From IMG/VR virus record IMGVR_UViG_3300023237_000720, positions 1 to 29,927 of that record: a stretch of DNA of 29,927 nucleotides, one strand, 5' to 3'. A program made the translations under genes and the position numbers. The notes below the pieces were generated by a model. The model was given only the letters and a program-made list of their open reading frames with translations, did no database searches and had not been told where the DNA came from. Below are positions 14,123-20,903 of this stretch, in pieces; the stretch's first letter is position 1, and every line of letters begins with the position of its first letter. This stretch comes from a virus.

Positions 14123-14444
14123 CAGATGAATTCCCCGCCTCTGTTAGTATGTGTTTATAATAACTGTCTAGTTCGCCTTTAAATTTCCCCATCAGATGAC
14201 TTATGGCTTGTTCACAAAAACTATAATCCTGTTTAATATGGTTCTTAACCACCTCTCTGTGTAGACCACACCATTCTTCTAGACTTGATATTTCTTGCAA
14301 TGGTACTTTATCCATGTCTATAATAACGTGAGGTTCCACTGTGACAGTTTTTTCTCCCTCTGTTTGTGTGATTGGGGGTAACGGTAATACTGTGTAAGTT
14401 TCCGCTAACTTGTCTGCCGATTCCTTAGTAAAAACTACATTCAT
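14109..14444 (-). CDS. Unknown phage protein
   Basis: A 111-residue protein. The start at 14444 forms an ATGA overlap with the stop of the upstream gene, and AAAAGGCGC precedes it. It begins MNVVFTKESADKLAETYTVL and continues with a Pro-rich loop, then acidic helices (QEISSLEEWCGLHREVVKNH). No family is recognised. It is soluble with no export signal. It sits in an operon with the signal-anchored protein upstream and the oxygenase-like protein downstream. The ending is rich in S, D and N. Confidence 0.65.
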   Translation of the reverse strand: MNVVFTKESADKLAETYTVLPLPPITQTEGEKTVTVEPHVIIDMDKVPLQEISSLEEWCGLHREVVKNHIKQDYSFCEQAISHLMGKFKGELDSYYKHILTEAGNSSDDVY

Positions 14445-15034
14445 GCGCCTTTTCCTATCTGTACATCTTCTATTGAAGCACCATGACATGCCACCGCTTT
14501 CATTGCCCATGCAATACTGCCTTTGGCTTTAGCAAAACTCCTTGCTTGTCCAGTTTCATAAATTGTTTGTGTTCTGATAACCCAGTCTTTGTCAACATAA
14601 TAATCTCGCAAAGGTTGCACTAGCCCACTTGAGCACTCAATAGTTGCTTCACTAACTACTTTGATAACACCCACGGCGTATCCTGGTATTACTTTTGGAC
14701 CATCTGTAAATTCAAACATTACCCAAACGTGTCTATATATTGTGACTTTCTCAATTTTATCTATGTTAAGATACAATCGTCTATTATCTACATGACCCAC
14801 TTGTCGCCAGCCTTTGGTGTCGTTCTCCAGTTGGCCGTATCTACTGGTAGGGTGTGGGGTAATATCTAATATGTCACCTGTTAGTTCCGTCCCATCTTCT
14901 AATTGAAGAGGGTTATCTTCTGTGTACTCTTGTGCCAACACTGACGTAGTAATTAACCAGCCAATAAACATTAACGCTGATATAAAAAATGCGATTAACA
15001 GTGCAAATCCAACTTTCTTTTGCGACTTAGTCAT
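14441..15034 (-). CDS. Exported or membrane-anchored protein, surface-adhesin-E-like pattern
   Basis: A 197-residue protein. The N-terminus has a basic start and a long hydrophobic stretch (FALLIAFFISALMFIGWLIT) ending TTSVLA-QEY, which suits a cleaved signal peptide or an anchor. The mature part has GWRQVGHVDNRRLYLNIDKI and YRHVWVMFEFTDGP strands and paired cysteines near 134 and 184. A Tyr-x-Asp strand followed by a V-W-V strand recalls the surface-adhesin-E domain, but the match is weak. It is probably periplasmic. It lies 28 bases after the exonuclease gene, in a short AT-rich gap that contains no clear promoter. Confidence 0.6.
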   Translation of the reverse strand: MTKSQKKVGFALLIAFFISALMFIGWLITTSVLAQEYTEDNPLQLEDGTELTGDILDITPHPTSRYGQLENDTKGWRQVGHVDNRRLYLNIDKIEKVTIYRHVWVMFEFTDGPKVIPGYAVGVIKVVSEATIECSSGLVQPLRDYYVDKDWVIRTQTIYETGQARSFAKAKGSIAWAMKAVACHGASIEDVQIGKGA

Positions 15035-15062
15035 TGTTTTTTCCTATATATTAATACAATAT

Positions 15063-15590
15063 TTAACGATTAAGGCCTAGTTGTCTAAAAACTTTTTGAA
15101 CTGCCTTGGCCTGATAGTAACAGTCAGTTAGTGCATTATGCGCACCTTCAAAATTTTTGGGTCTTGGATCTTCGTTGAGTAATTTGAATAATGTTCTAGA
15201 ATCTCTAATTTGCCAGTAGTGCCATGGACAAGGTCTTTTAACTTGACGCAATAGGTTCTCCATTAATGCAATATCAAATACCGGGCCTTGTGCCCATATA
15301 TTATCTACGCCAACCATAAATCTTGATATGCTGTCAAATACCACATCGAGTGGATCTCTGTTACTCGTTCCCAAAGCTTCTTCTCTAACTGCCAGTGTTT
15401 GTTTGCCCCACCAAGCACAAGTGTCTTCGTCGACACGACGTCCCATTTTAATTTGAGAATCTACATCTAGCCTATGGTAAATGGTGTTACCTTCAGCGTT
15501 TGATTTGGGATCAAACTTCAACGCACCTATTGTGAGTATAACTGCGTCGGGCTGAGTTGCCAGAGTTTCGATATCTATCATTACATCCAT
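15063..15590 (-). CDS. DexA-like 3'-5' exonuclease (DEDDh)
   Basis: A 175-residue nuclease of the RNase T/DexA-type fold. Exo I motif is MIDIETL (catalytic Asp and Glu at residues 5 and 7 or so), Exo II is WAQGPVFDIALMENLL with its Asp, and Exo III is EGAHNALTDCYYQAK, giving the H-x4-D pair of the DEDDh class. The sequence CAWWGKQ after the first motif matches the WW of T4 DexA. T4 DexA is 227 residues, so this is a shorter version. It probably trims single-stranded DNA or RNA 3' ends during phage replication. It starts 1 base after the ClpS stop and is likely co-translated with ClpS. Confidence 0.88.
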   Translation of the reverse strand: MDVMIDIETLATQPDAVILTIGALKFDPKSNAEGNTIYHRLDVDSQIKMGRRVDEDTCAWWGKQTLAVREEALGTSNRDPLDVVFDSISRFMVGVDNIWAQGPVFDIALMENLLRQVKRPCPWHYWQIRDSRTLFKLLNEDPRPKNFEGAHNALTDCYYQAKAVQKVFRQLGLNR

Positions 15591-15591
15591 A

Positions 15592-15897
15592 TTAATCTGC
15601 TTCTAGTTTTACTTGTAACGGAAAATTATGATTACGTGCAAGTAGTGTTACTTCCACGCCTTTTTGTTCTGCAATTTCGTATGGATAAGTTGCTACAATT
15701 GCACTGCCATACTCGTGTATTTTTTGTGTTATATCGGTAGCATCAGTTGGGTCGTAAGAAAATATTGAGATTAAAGTGGTAATTACAAATTCTACAGTGG
15801 TTTCGTTATCATTTAGATAGATAACATTAAACATTGACGGTTCTTTAACCTTCTCATTTACTGCTGGTTTTGAATCTACTTCTTTTATGTCTGGCAT
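15592..15897 (-). CDS. clpS: ClpS, N-end-rule adaptor
   Basis: A 101-residue adaptor. A GTG one codon earlier (15900) is an alternative start. A 25-residue flexible N-terminal arm leads to MFNVIYLNDNETTVEFVITT, matching E. coli VLVNDDYTPMEF. The pocket residues Asn and Asp (E. coli N34 and D35) are kept (N29, D30), the gate residue Met40 is Val35, and the pocket His (H66) is kept in KIHEYGSAIV (H61). ClpS binds proteins with bulky hydrophobic N-terminal residues and hands them to ClpA. No ClpA is seen here, so it would act on a host ClpA or compete with host ClpS. It shares its region with phage ClpX and Hsp20. A phage ClpS is uncommon as far as I know. Confidence 0.88.
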   Translation of the reverse strand: MPDIKEVDSKPAVNEKVKEPSMFNVIYLNDNETTVEFVITTLISIFSYDPTDATDITQKIHEYGSAIVATYPYEIAEQKGVEVTLLARNHNFPLQVKLEAD

Positions 15898-15915
15898 CAC
15901 TGTCTTTCTATATGT

Positions 15916-15937
15916 GGGGGAGATATTTCACTCCCCC
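15916..15937. other. Strong 7-bp hairpin between hsp20 and clpS
   Basis: GGGGGAG (15916-15922) pairs perfectly with CTCCCCC (15931-15937) around an 8-base loop. No T run follows on the minus strand, so it is a poor intrinsic terminator. It may set different mRNA levels for hsp20 and clpS by processing or attenuation. It lies 8 bases past the hsp20 stop. Confidence 0.55.
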
Positions 15938-15945
15938 TAGACTGT

Positions 15946-16398
15946 TTATTTGCTGTCGGTTACTGTTGAATCAGTGATCTTGATTGTTTTAGGTTTTAAT
16001 GCGTCTGGTACTTCACGCACTAAATGCACATTCAACATACCCAACTCAAGTGTAGCGTTTGCTACCTTAACATGGTCAGCGAGTGTGAACTCTCTGCGGA
16101 AGTTGCGGCCGCCAATACCTTTGTGTAGGTAGTTGACATCTTCGTCTCCTTTAGGAGCAGTTCCTTCAATCTTTAGTTGATCACCATCTGTAGTAACCTC
16201 AAGATTCTCCATACCAAAGCCAGCAACTGCTAACGAAATCATATACTCATCTTCGTTAATTTGTGCTATGTTGTATGGGGGGTAACCATTTCCATTTGGA
16301 CTATTTGCAAATTGTCTTTCCATTTCGTTAAACAGTCTATCAAAGCCAATAGTGGCTCTGTGGAAGTGTGGTAGGTCTAGAGTTGTTAGTCTTGTCAT
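15946..16398 (-). CDS. Small heat shock protein Hsp20 (IbpA-like)
   Basis: A 150-residue alpha-crystallin chaperone that holds unfolded proteins. The ATG at 16398 is set by the ribosome site AAGGAG six bases upstream; a longer reading upstream is just leader. Order: N-terminal arm with IGFDRLFNEMERQF as in IbpA/IbpB; NGYPPYNIAQINEDEYMISL opens the alpha-crystallin domain; GRNFRREFTLADHVKVANAT and GMLNVHLVREVP give the beta7-beta9 strands; the C-terminal I-x-I motif is IKI in KTIKITDS. All parts are present. It lies behind a late promoter and a ROSE-like leader, so it is probably made late and more at higher temperature. Hsp20 is common in T4-like cyanophages. Confidence 0.95.
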   Translation of the reverse strand: MTRLTTLDLPHFHRATIGFDRLFNEMERQFANSPNGNGYPPYNIAQINEDEYMISLAVAGFGMENLEVTTDGDQLKIEGTAPKGDEDVNYLHKGIGGRNFRREFTLADHVKVANATLELGMLNVHLVREVPDALKPKTIKITDSTVTDSK

Positions 16399-16404
16399 TG
16401 TTTT

Positions 16405-16450
16405 CTCCTTAATATTAAGCAAGATTAATTGTAGCACCCTTTCGGCGTGC
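16405..16450 (-). promoter_or_regulatory. ROSE-like RNA thermometer candidate in the hsp20 leader
   Basis: The about 80-base leader has two hairpins. The first (16434-16450, minus GCAC-G-CC-GAAA-GG-GTGC) is a 6-bp stem with a bulged G and a GAAA loop. The second (16405-16422, minus UUGCUUA-AUAU-UAAGGAG) pairs UUGCU with the Shine-Dalgarno AGGAG: U-G, U-A, G opposite G, C-G, U-A, then U-A and A-U. The U(U/C)GCU opposite AGGAG with a G opposite G is the hallmark of ROSE thermometers, which control small heat shock genes in Proteobacteria. Folding was done by eye only. Confidence 0.6.
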
Positions 16451-16486
16451 CGGTAAATGTACTCCGGTTCATCCTTTGTACACATT

Positions 16487-16494
16487 TATTTATA
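16487..16494 (-). promoter_or_regulatory. T4-type late promoter box TATAAATA for hsp20
   Basis: Minus strand has the exact T4 late consensus TATAAATA, 88 bases before the hsp20 ATG and just after the bS21 stop. The start site would lie near 16480, at the head of the ROSE-like leader. Confidence 0.65.
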
Positions 16495-16513
16495 CAGGGT
16501 CTTTCTGTATAAG

Positions 16514-16765
16514 TCAATATTTCTTTTCGGGTAATTTTTCCAAAGCAAGTTGTTTAAGCCAACGTTTACGTGCTTGGGCGGCTTTTCGTTTGCGGAGAGT
16601 TGTTGGTTTAATATACTCAGTTTTATCCTGCACCTGTTGTAATTTTCCGCTTTCTTGCACTTTTTTCTTTAGTTTGCGTAATGCTGTTTCCACATTACCA
16701 TCTTTAACGAACACTGATGTGCCTGATAGGTGTGCATCAAATTGATTATTTTTTTGGTATTTCAT
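16514..16765 (-). CDS. rpsU: Ribosomal protein bS21, phage-encoded
   Basis: An 83-residue homologue of small-subunit protein bS21, which sits near the anti-Shine-Dalgarno end of 16S rRNA. The ATG at 16765 gives MKYQKNNQFDAH; the frame is open further upstream but only inside clpX. The core VKDGNVETALRKLKKKVQES, then EYIKPTTLRKRKAAQARKRW, matches the bS21 pattern (x-x-x-E-x-A-L-R-x-x-K, then Y-x-K-P-T-x-x-R-K-R-K). E. coli bS21 has 71 residues; the extra length is N-terminal. It starts inside the last 20 bases of clpX. Phage bS21 is known from marine phages, including SAR11 phage HTVC008M as I recall. It probably replaces host bS21 to bias translation. Confidence 0.93.
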   Translation of the reverse strand: MKYQKNNQFDAHLSGTSVFVKDGNVETALRKLKKKVQESGKLQQVQDKTEYIKPTTLRKRKAAQARKRWLKQLALEKLPEKKY

Positions 16766-17969
16766 ATTTAAAGTTTGCTTTTTTGTTGTCCTTAATAACT
16801 TTTTCGGTAATAGTAATACTCTTAATGTGATTCTTTTTAATTTCGGCCATGTCAAACATATAAGGCTGTAATATTCGTTCTAACACAGCCTTAAGTCCTC
16901 GAGCACCTACTTTTAATTTTACTGCTTCTTCGGCAATGGCTCTTAATGAACCACTATCAAAGTTTAATTTAATGTTATCAACACCAAAGTAAAATTTCAT
17001 TTGTGCTAATAAATTGTGTTTAGGCTCTTTAAGTATAGCAACATAGTCGTCTAGTGTCAAGTCATTTGTATGCACTATAACAGGAAATCTGCCCGTAAAT
17101 TCTGGTATCATACCAAACTTAACAAAGTCCTCGTGTATAATCTGACTTCTATCTGTTCCTTTACTTTTAAGTTTGCTGCCAAAACCAATAGCAGTGGCAT
17201 TGATACGTTTTTCGATAATTTTCTCTAAGTCCACAAATGCACCACCAGCGATAAAGAGTATATTACTTGTGTCTATGTCTACACTCTCACTAACGACCAT
17301 TTTCTTGCTTGCTTTTACTGATATTTTGCATTTGGTGCCCTCAACGAGCTTTAAAAGTGCTTGTTGAACGCCCTCTCCTGAGACGTCCTTGCTAGTAGTA
17401 CTTGATTCGCCTTTACGTGCAATTTTATCTATCTCATCAATAAACACAATACCCTGTTCACATTTCCTGGGATCGAATCCTGCTTCTGCTAATAAACGCT
17501 CTATAACGTTCTCTACATCTTCGCCCACGTAACCAGCTTCGGTTAAACTAGTTGCATCAGTAATAACAAATGGCACCTTGAGGTATTCTGCGATAGTCTT
17601 AGCTAATAATGTTTTGCCTGTTCCCGTAGGACCAAACAATAATAAATTACTCTTATCCAACTTGATGTTGGTATTGTTAAACACTCTTTTATAATGATTG
17701 ACCACGGCTACAGCAATAGCTGTTTTTGCCTCATCCTGCCCAATAATGTGTTCGTCTAAATGTTTCTTTATTCCCACAGGGTCTAGGGTCTCAGCGATCT
17801 TTAATTCTGGTATGATTTTATCTTGTTTTTCTTTCGCTAAGATATTAGTACATAATTCTGTACATTCATCACAAATACCAACATCATTGCTTATTATTAA
17901 CGTTTCTACTTCACTTTTATTTTTGCCGCAGAAATTACATACTACTTCTGGCTTATCCTTGGTGTTCAT
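16746..17969 (-). CDS. clpX: ClpX-type AAA+ unfoldase
   Basis: A 407-residue unfoldase (E. coli 424). The ATG at 17969 gives an ATGA overlap with the upstream gene; an in-frame ATG two codons earlier (17975) is possible. Zinc domain with C11, C14, C33 and C36 (CNFCGK, CDECTE), Walker A GPTGTGKT (113-120), pore-1 loop GYVG (146-149), Walker B IVFIDEIDKI (D178, E179), pore-2 loop KDVSGEGVQQ, and the ClpP-docking IGF loop (261-263) are all present, as is the sensor-2 GARGLK. The RKH loop, which helps bind ssrA tags in E. coli, is replaced by KKM (222-224) with no gap in the alignment. It probably docks host ClpP with altered substrate choice. Close to ClpS and Hsp20. Confidence 0.95.
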   Translation of the reverse strand: MNTKDKPEVVCNFCGKNKSEVETLIISNDVGICDECTELCTNILAKEKQDKIIPELKIAETLDPVGIKKHLDEHIIGQDEAKTAIAVAVVNHYKRVFNNTNIKLDKSNLLLFGPTGTGKTLLAKTIAEYLKVPFVITDATSLTEAGYVGEDVENVIERLLAEAGFDPRKCEQGIVFIDEIDKIARKGESSTTSKDVSGEGVQQALLKLVEGTKCKISVKASKKMVVSESVDIDTSNILFIAGGAFVDLEKIIEKRINATAIGFGSKLKSKGTDRSQIIHEDFVKFGMIPEFTGRFPVIVHTNDLTLDDYVAILKEPKHNLLAQMKFYFGVDNIKLNFDSGSLRAIAEEAVKLKVGARGLKAVLERILQPYMFDMAEIKKNHIKSITITEKVIKDNKKANFKYEIPKK

Positions 17970-18298
17970 TGGCATCTTTCTAAAATTAGTTCTAAAACGG
18001 TTTGGCTGTCTGTTGAGATTGCTTTTTTACTCTTAAGTAACTCTGTTTTTAAATCTATATGTTCTGTTAACTGTGTATTGTTTACTATAGTGTAGTCCAC
18101 AATCTCAGCAACTTTACTTAGCCATTTTACATCATCGCTATAACTTCCGTATATATAAAAATCAATATTCATATCGAAGTTAGTAAAGGTTTCCTTAACT
18201 CCCATGAGCTCGTCCATGTTTATATCAAACAACAAAAACTTTTTACTGTCTCTGTCCAGTCTGTCTGGTGCCGATATAATATTAATTTCACTTACCAA
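17966..18298 (-). CDS. Unknown phage protein
   Basis: A 110-residue protein. The start is TTG with AAGGAG 7 bases upstream and lies inside the end of the previous gene. It reads MVSEINIISAPDRLDRDSKK and continues with alternating strands and helices (FLLFDINMDELMGVKETF, FYIYGSYSDDVKWLSKVAEI), a Rossmann-like alpha/beta appearance without a nucleotide motif. No export signal. I do not recognise a family. It is read just before clpX (ATGA overlap) and is part of the 20872-16514 operon. Confidence 0.65.
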   Translation of the reverse strand: MVSEINIISAPDRLDRDSKKFLLFDINMDELMGVKETFTNFDMNIDFYIYGSYSDDVKWLSKVAEIVDYTIVNNTQLTEHIDLKTELLKSKKAISTDSQTVLELILERCQ

Positions 18299-18827
18299 GG
18301 ACTGTCTCCTTTTTTAGATAACGTTTGAGTTGTTCTTGTTCAGTTACAGTTAGTTCTTCTAGTGTATAATCGCCTTTGTTAATACGATCTATTAAGTGCT
18401 TTAAATATTCTTCATCGTAAGTATAAATGTCTGTGTTATCTTTGTCAACTTCTATCCATTTATTACCATTGTATTTGAATAATTTAGTTGGTTTACTGTC
18501 GACACGTAAAAACATGTCGCCTTTGTTGGGGTGCTCTGGAAATTTAATACCAAAGCCTGTTTTACTAGCGTACCGAGCATCGTTATTGTCTGCTTGTAGA
18601 CCTAGTTCTTCTTTAACTAGTCTAAAGTATTCAGGTTTAACAACCTCTTTTATTTTTTCTACTTCTACCTCAACAAACTTTTCGATCTCTACAAACACCT
18701 CTACTACCTTTTCAACAACGACTTCTTTAGGCTTACGCTCTAGTTCGTCTAAAGCCTTATCTAATCGCTGTAGAGCTATTTGATATTTGCGCCAAATGCT
18801 CTCTACTGTTTCTTGATGCTTATGCAT
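18288..18827 (-). CDS. Coiled-coil protein sharing its N-terminal motif with the next gene upstream
   Basis: A 179-residue protein. The N-terminal helix ESIWRKYQIALQRLDKALDE matches the 75-residue protein (DGIWAKYKNTLAQLNEVLDD): I-W-x-K-Y, then L-x-x-L with an L-D end. A Val/Glu/Lys repeat follows (KEVVVEKVVEVFVEIEKFVE), which is a long amphipathic helix, then a globular part with GIKFPEHPNKGDMFLRVDSK and FKYNGNKWIEVDKD, reminiscent of the small beta domains on phage fibres and tail proteins. It starts inside the end of the preceding gene, with AGGA 5 bases upstream. Role unknown; perhaps a structural or membrane-linked assembly with its neighbours. Confidence 0.7.
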   Translation of the reverse strand: MHKHQETVESIWRKYQIALQRLDKALDELERKPKEVVVEKVVEVFVEIEKFVEVEVEKIKEVVKPEYFRLVKEELGLQADNNDARYASKTGFGIKFPEHPNKGDMFLRVDSKPTKLFKYNGNKWIEVDKDNTDIYTYDEEYLKHLIDRINKGDYTLEELTVTEQEQLKRYLKKETVLGK

Positions 18828-19047
18828 CTGTTCCTAAACGTGAATTGATTTTTGCTTCTAGTTCTGCAATATCTGCTGGCATTGTAAAGTCAAGATCAAG
18901 TTCACTTTTCAGTGCTTCATTCTCGTCCAAAGCCTCGTTGAGTTCATTTTTCAGTGCTTCATTATCGTCCAATACCTCGTTGAGTTGTGCCAGGGTATTC
19001 TTATACTTTGCCCAAATTCCATCAATTTCCTGTTGTGGCTTAGCCAT
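18820..19047 (-). CDS. Small coiled-coil protein sharing modules with both neighbours
   Basis: A 75-residue protein. Its N-terminus (GIWAKYKNTLAQLNEVLD) resembles that of the 179-residue protein downstream. Its C-terminus (TMPADIAELEAKINSRLG) resembles the C-terminus of the 455-residue membrane protein upstream (SMPADVADLEGNVNDKLR). Between them is a heptad coiled coil with an internal repeat (NEALKNELNEALDENEALKS). It overlaps both neighbours by 8 bases. It looks like an adaptor that carries one half of each partner. Function not recognised. Confidence 0.7.
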   Translation of the reverse strand: MAKPQQEIDGIWAKYKNTLAQLNEVLDDNEALKNELNEALDENEALKSELDLDFTMPADIAELEAKINSRLGTDA

Positions 19048-20407
19048 TATTCTTTTTCCTTAGTTTATCATTAACGTTACCCTCTAGATCTGCTACATCT
19101 GCAGGCATGGAAGTGTCTACGTTTGCCTCAACATAGACCCTTTCAATTTTTACTTCAGGTTCTATATTCGGAGGGTACATTTCATTCATAAGATCATCAT
19201 CTTCTTTAGTGTACTCTCTGTGTGCATGTGTGGGACTCTGTTTTTCCTCTCTAGCCCATTGGAATTGTTTGGTTGCGGCAAGTATCAGTGTAAGTGCCAA
19301 TGGATCAAATACCACAACCAGCAGTAAAATTACCCAACGAACAGCACGTTCCAACATATTAACATCAGGATTGTCACCGTAAATTACTGCGGCAACATAC
19401 TTAATTGGACCTACTTCTGCTTCTAGTTTACGATATTCCTTTTCGTAGACAGCAATTTCTTCATTAAGTTTGTCTATTTCCAACTGTTCAGAATCTACTA
19501 GGTTTTCAAATTCATCTATTTTGCCGTCTATGTCATCTGTTTTAGTAGTAGCGGCATTACGCAAATTTTGTATTCTAGCATTTGTTGATGCTAAACCATC
19601 AGCATACTTTTGGTCGATCGTATTAAGACGAGTATTCAGTGTTGTGTTGATGTTTTTAATTTCACGTTGGGCGGCGCTGGCAACACTTAGTTCGTTGCGT
19701 TTTGCTGTTTCTGTTGTTGCTAGTTCAGTTGTCTGGGCTTCTTTTATTGCGTCGTCTAGCCCTTTTTTATTAAAGGAGTTTTGATATCTAGCCTGTGCGG
19801 CCGCAATGTCTGCTGTCTTTCTGACCTGTGCCGCTTTGATGTCTGCGTCTTTACGATCTAAGGCTTGCTCTAAACGCTTTTGCTGTAATGCTATTTGTTT
19901 CTCTGCATCAGTACGAGCATTTGCTTTTTCCTGAGTAATCTGTCCCCGTACTTCGTTAAGTGTGTCTTGGTTCCGGTCTACCAGATTATCTACACGCTGA
20001 TCTTCACCTTTACTGAGTCTGCCAAGTTCTGTGTTCCATCTAGCAATCTTAGCCTCACTTCTGATTATTTTACTTGCTAACTGAGTTACTTCTGCACGTT
20101 GCTCATCGCTCATTGCAGTCTGTTCGATATGTGCTTTGGATAAGAAACCAAAGATACCCATACTGGTAACAAACATCAATATAGCAATTGCAGGTATTAG
20201 ATAAAGTTTGAATGCCACCGGCATTCGTTTCCAATTTTGGTGTAACCAAACTGTAGCAACAATCTTACCAGTTTCAAGTGCTCCGCCCATAACAATAACA
20301 GGTACGGCAGCCGCGGCAAATATTGCTATAAGCCCGATAATGCTATAAAAAGCGGCAATACCGCTAATAGCAAGTGCAACAGTTAATATAAATGCGGCAA
20401 AAATCAT
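19040..20407 (-). CDS. Large membrane protein with a long coiled coil
   Basis: A 455-residue protein. Three to four hydrophobic helices come first (about residues 1-47 and 66-90), then a very long Ala/Gln/Lys/Asp-rich coiled coil (about 95-345, with repeats such as DRKDADIKAAQVRKTADIAA and TKTDDIDGKIDEFENLVD), then another membrane segment (WVILLLVVVFDPLALTLILA, near 365-390) and an acidic tail. The C-terminal motif SMPADVADLEG is shared with the 75-residue protein. Proteins of this type are known to me from T4-like marine phages as membrane proteins of unknown function. It could cap, open or remodel the host inner membrane. It begins 11 bases after the preceding gene. Confidence 0.75.
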   Translation of the reverse strand: MIFAAFILTVALAISGIAAFYSIIGLIAIFAAAAVPVIVMGGALETGKIVATVWLHQNWKRMPVAFKLYLIPAIAILMFVTSMGIFGFLSKAHIEQTAMSDEQRAEVTQLASKIIRSEAKIARWNTELGRLSKGEDQRVDNLVDRNQDTLNEVRGQITQEKANARTDAEKQIALQQKRLEQALDRKDADIKAAQVRKTADIAAAQARYQNSFNKKGLDDAIKEAQTTELATTETAKRNELSVASAAQREIKNINTTLNTRLNTIDQKYADGLASTNARIQNLRNAATTKTDDIDGKIDEFENLVDSEQLEIDKLNEEIAVYEKEYRKLEAEVGPIKYVAAVIYGDNPDVNMLERAVRWVILLLVVVFDPLALTLILAATKQFQWAREEKQSPTHAHREYTKEDDDLMNEMYPPNIEPEVKIERVYVEANVDTSMPADVADLEGNVNDKLRKKNNG

Positions 20408-20418
20408 AGTATGAGTAT

Positions 20419-20625
20419 TTAATGTTCTTGTCGATTTCTTGGCAAATACATGTATAGGTCTCGTTGCTCTTGAGATATATTATCTGCATACCAAAACTTC
20501 TTGTGAGTATCGTATGTGTTTGCCGCAATGCTGGCAAGCATGTCCTGTAGTCCTGGCAATAGTTCTTCGTCAAAGTCTACAAGTTCTTCATCGTCCCAAT
20601 CTTCATCTAGTTTTTTATCAGTCAT
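20419..20625 (-). CDS. Small acidic phage protein of unknown function
   Basis: A 68-residue protein. The ATG at 20625 is chosen because it overlaps the stop of the zinc-ribbon mini-gene (ATGA). The N-terminus is strongly acidic (MTDKKLDEDWDDEELVDFDE), then a helical LLPGLQDMLASIAANTYDTH, then an aromatic segment with RDLYMYLP. No membrane segment. A DNA-mimic or adaptor role is imaginable from the charge, but nothing supports it directly. Confidence 0.65.
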   Translation of the reverse strand: MTDKKLDEDWDDEELVDFDEELLPGLQDMLASIAANTYDTHKKFWYADNISQEQRDLYMYLPRNRQEH

Positions 20626-20729
20626 TTTTTCTCTCCACAGTAAGGACAAGACTCACCATTTGGTATATACACCAATGGATGTCCATCCCATGATTCTTTG
20701 CCACCACTACATGCCCATTGATCTGACAT
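20622..20729 (-). CDS. Zinc-ribbon mini-protein (zf-CHCC-like)
   Basis: A 35-residue protein, MSDQWACSGGKESWDGHPLV and then YIPNGESCPYCGEKK. The H-P-x-V-Y, then C-P-Y-C-G pattern is that of the zf-CHCC zinc finger (as in the C-terminal zinc site of complex I subunit NDUFS6-like proteins), with Cys7, His17, Cys28 and Cys31 as likely ligands. It overlaps both neighbours (TAATG upstream, ATGA downstream), which argues strongly that it is real. Phages often carry such mini-proteins. Partner unknown. Confidence 0.8.
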   Translation of the reverse strand: MSDQWACSGGKESWDGHPLVYIPNGESCPYCGEKK

Positions 20730-20872
20730 TAGAGCTCCTGGTTCTTATGCTTAGTTTTACGAGTATGCTTGGTACGATCTTGCTCTACTTTAGCCTTGTA
20801 AGGACCCTGCCGATTTAGCAATTCTTTTGCATACGGATTACGTTTTTTTAGCCTGTTAATTACTGAAGTCAT
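20729..20872 (-). CDS. Small basic phage protein, first gene of the clpX operon
   Basis: A 47-residue protein, MTSVINRLKKRNPYAKELLN continuing with Q-G-P-Y-K-A-K-V and a Lys/Arg/His-rich end. The pattern RNPYAKELxxxxxYKxKVxxxxxxxxRK is familiar from many phage mini-proteins of unknown role. GAGGGG lies 5 bases before the ATG. The stop overlaps the next ATG (TAATG). It opens a run of nine overlapping genes ending with clpX and bS21, driven by the promoter at 20904-20932. The charge suggests nucleic acid binding. Confidence 0.8.
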   Translation of the reverse strand: MTSVINRLKKRNPYAKELLNRQGPYKAKVEQDRTKHTRKTKHKNQEL

Positions 20873-20903
20873 TTTTCCCCTCTAATAGTTTTTATATGTA
20901 AAT

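Noticed and set aside
15916-15937. Hairpin between hsp20 and clpS as a rho-independent terminator
   Set aside because: No T run follows in the minus direction, so it was listed as a hairpin of unknown role.
16434-16450. Glutamine riboswitch in the hsp20 leader, as seen in some marine phages
   Set aside because: The conserved glutamine-riboswitch core (a GACGGAAGTAGG-like segment) is absent.
16399-16485. Longer N-terminus for Hsp20 starting at 16485
   Set aside because: The bases form the leader with the ROSE-like hairpin and ribosome site; family alignment starts at the ATG at 16398.
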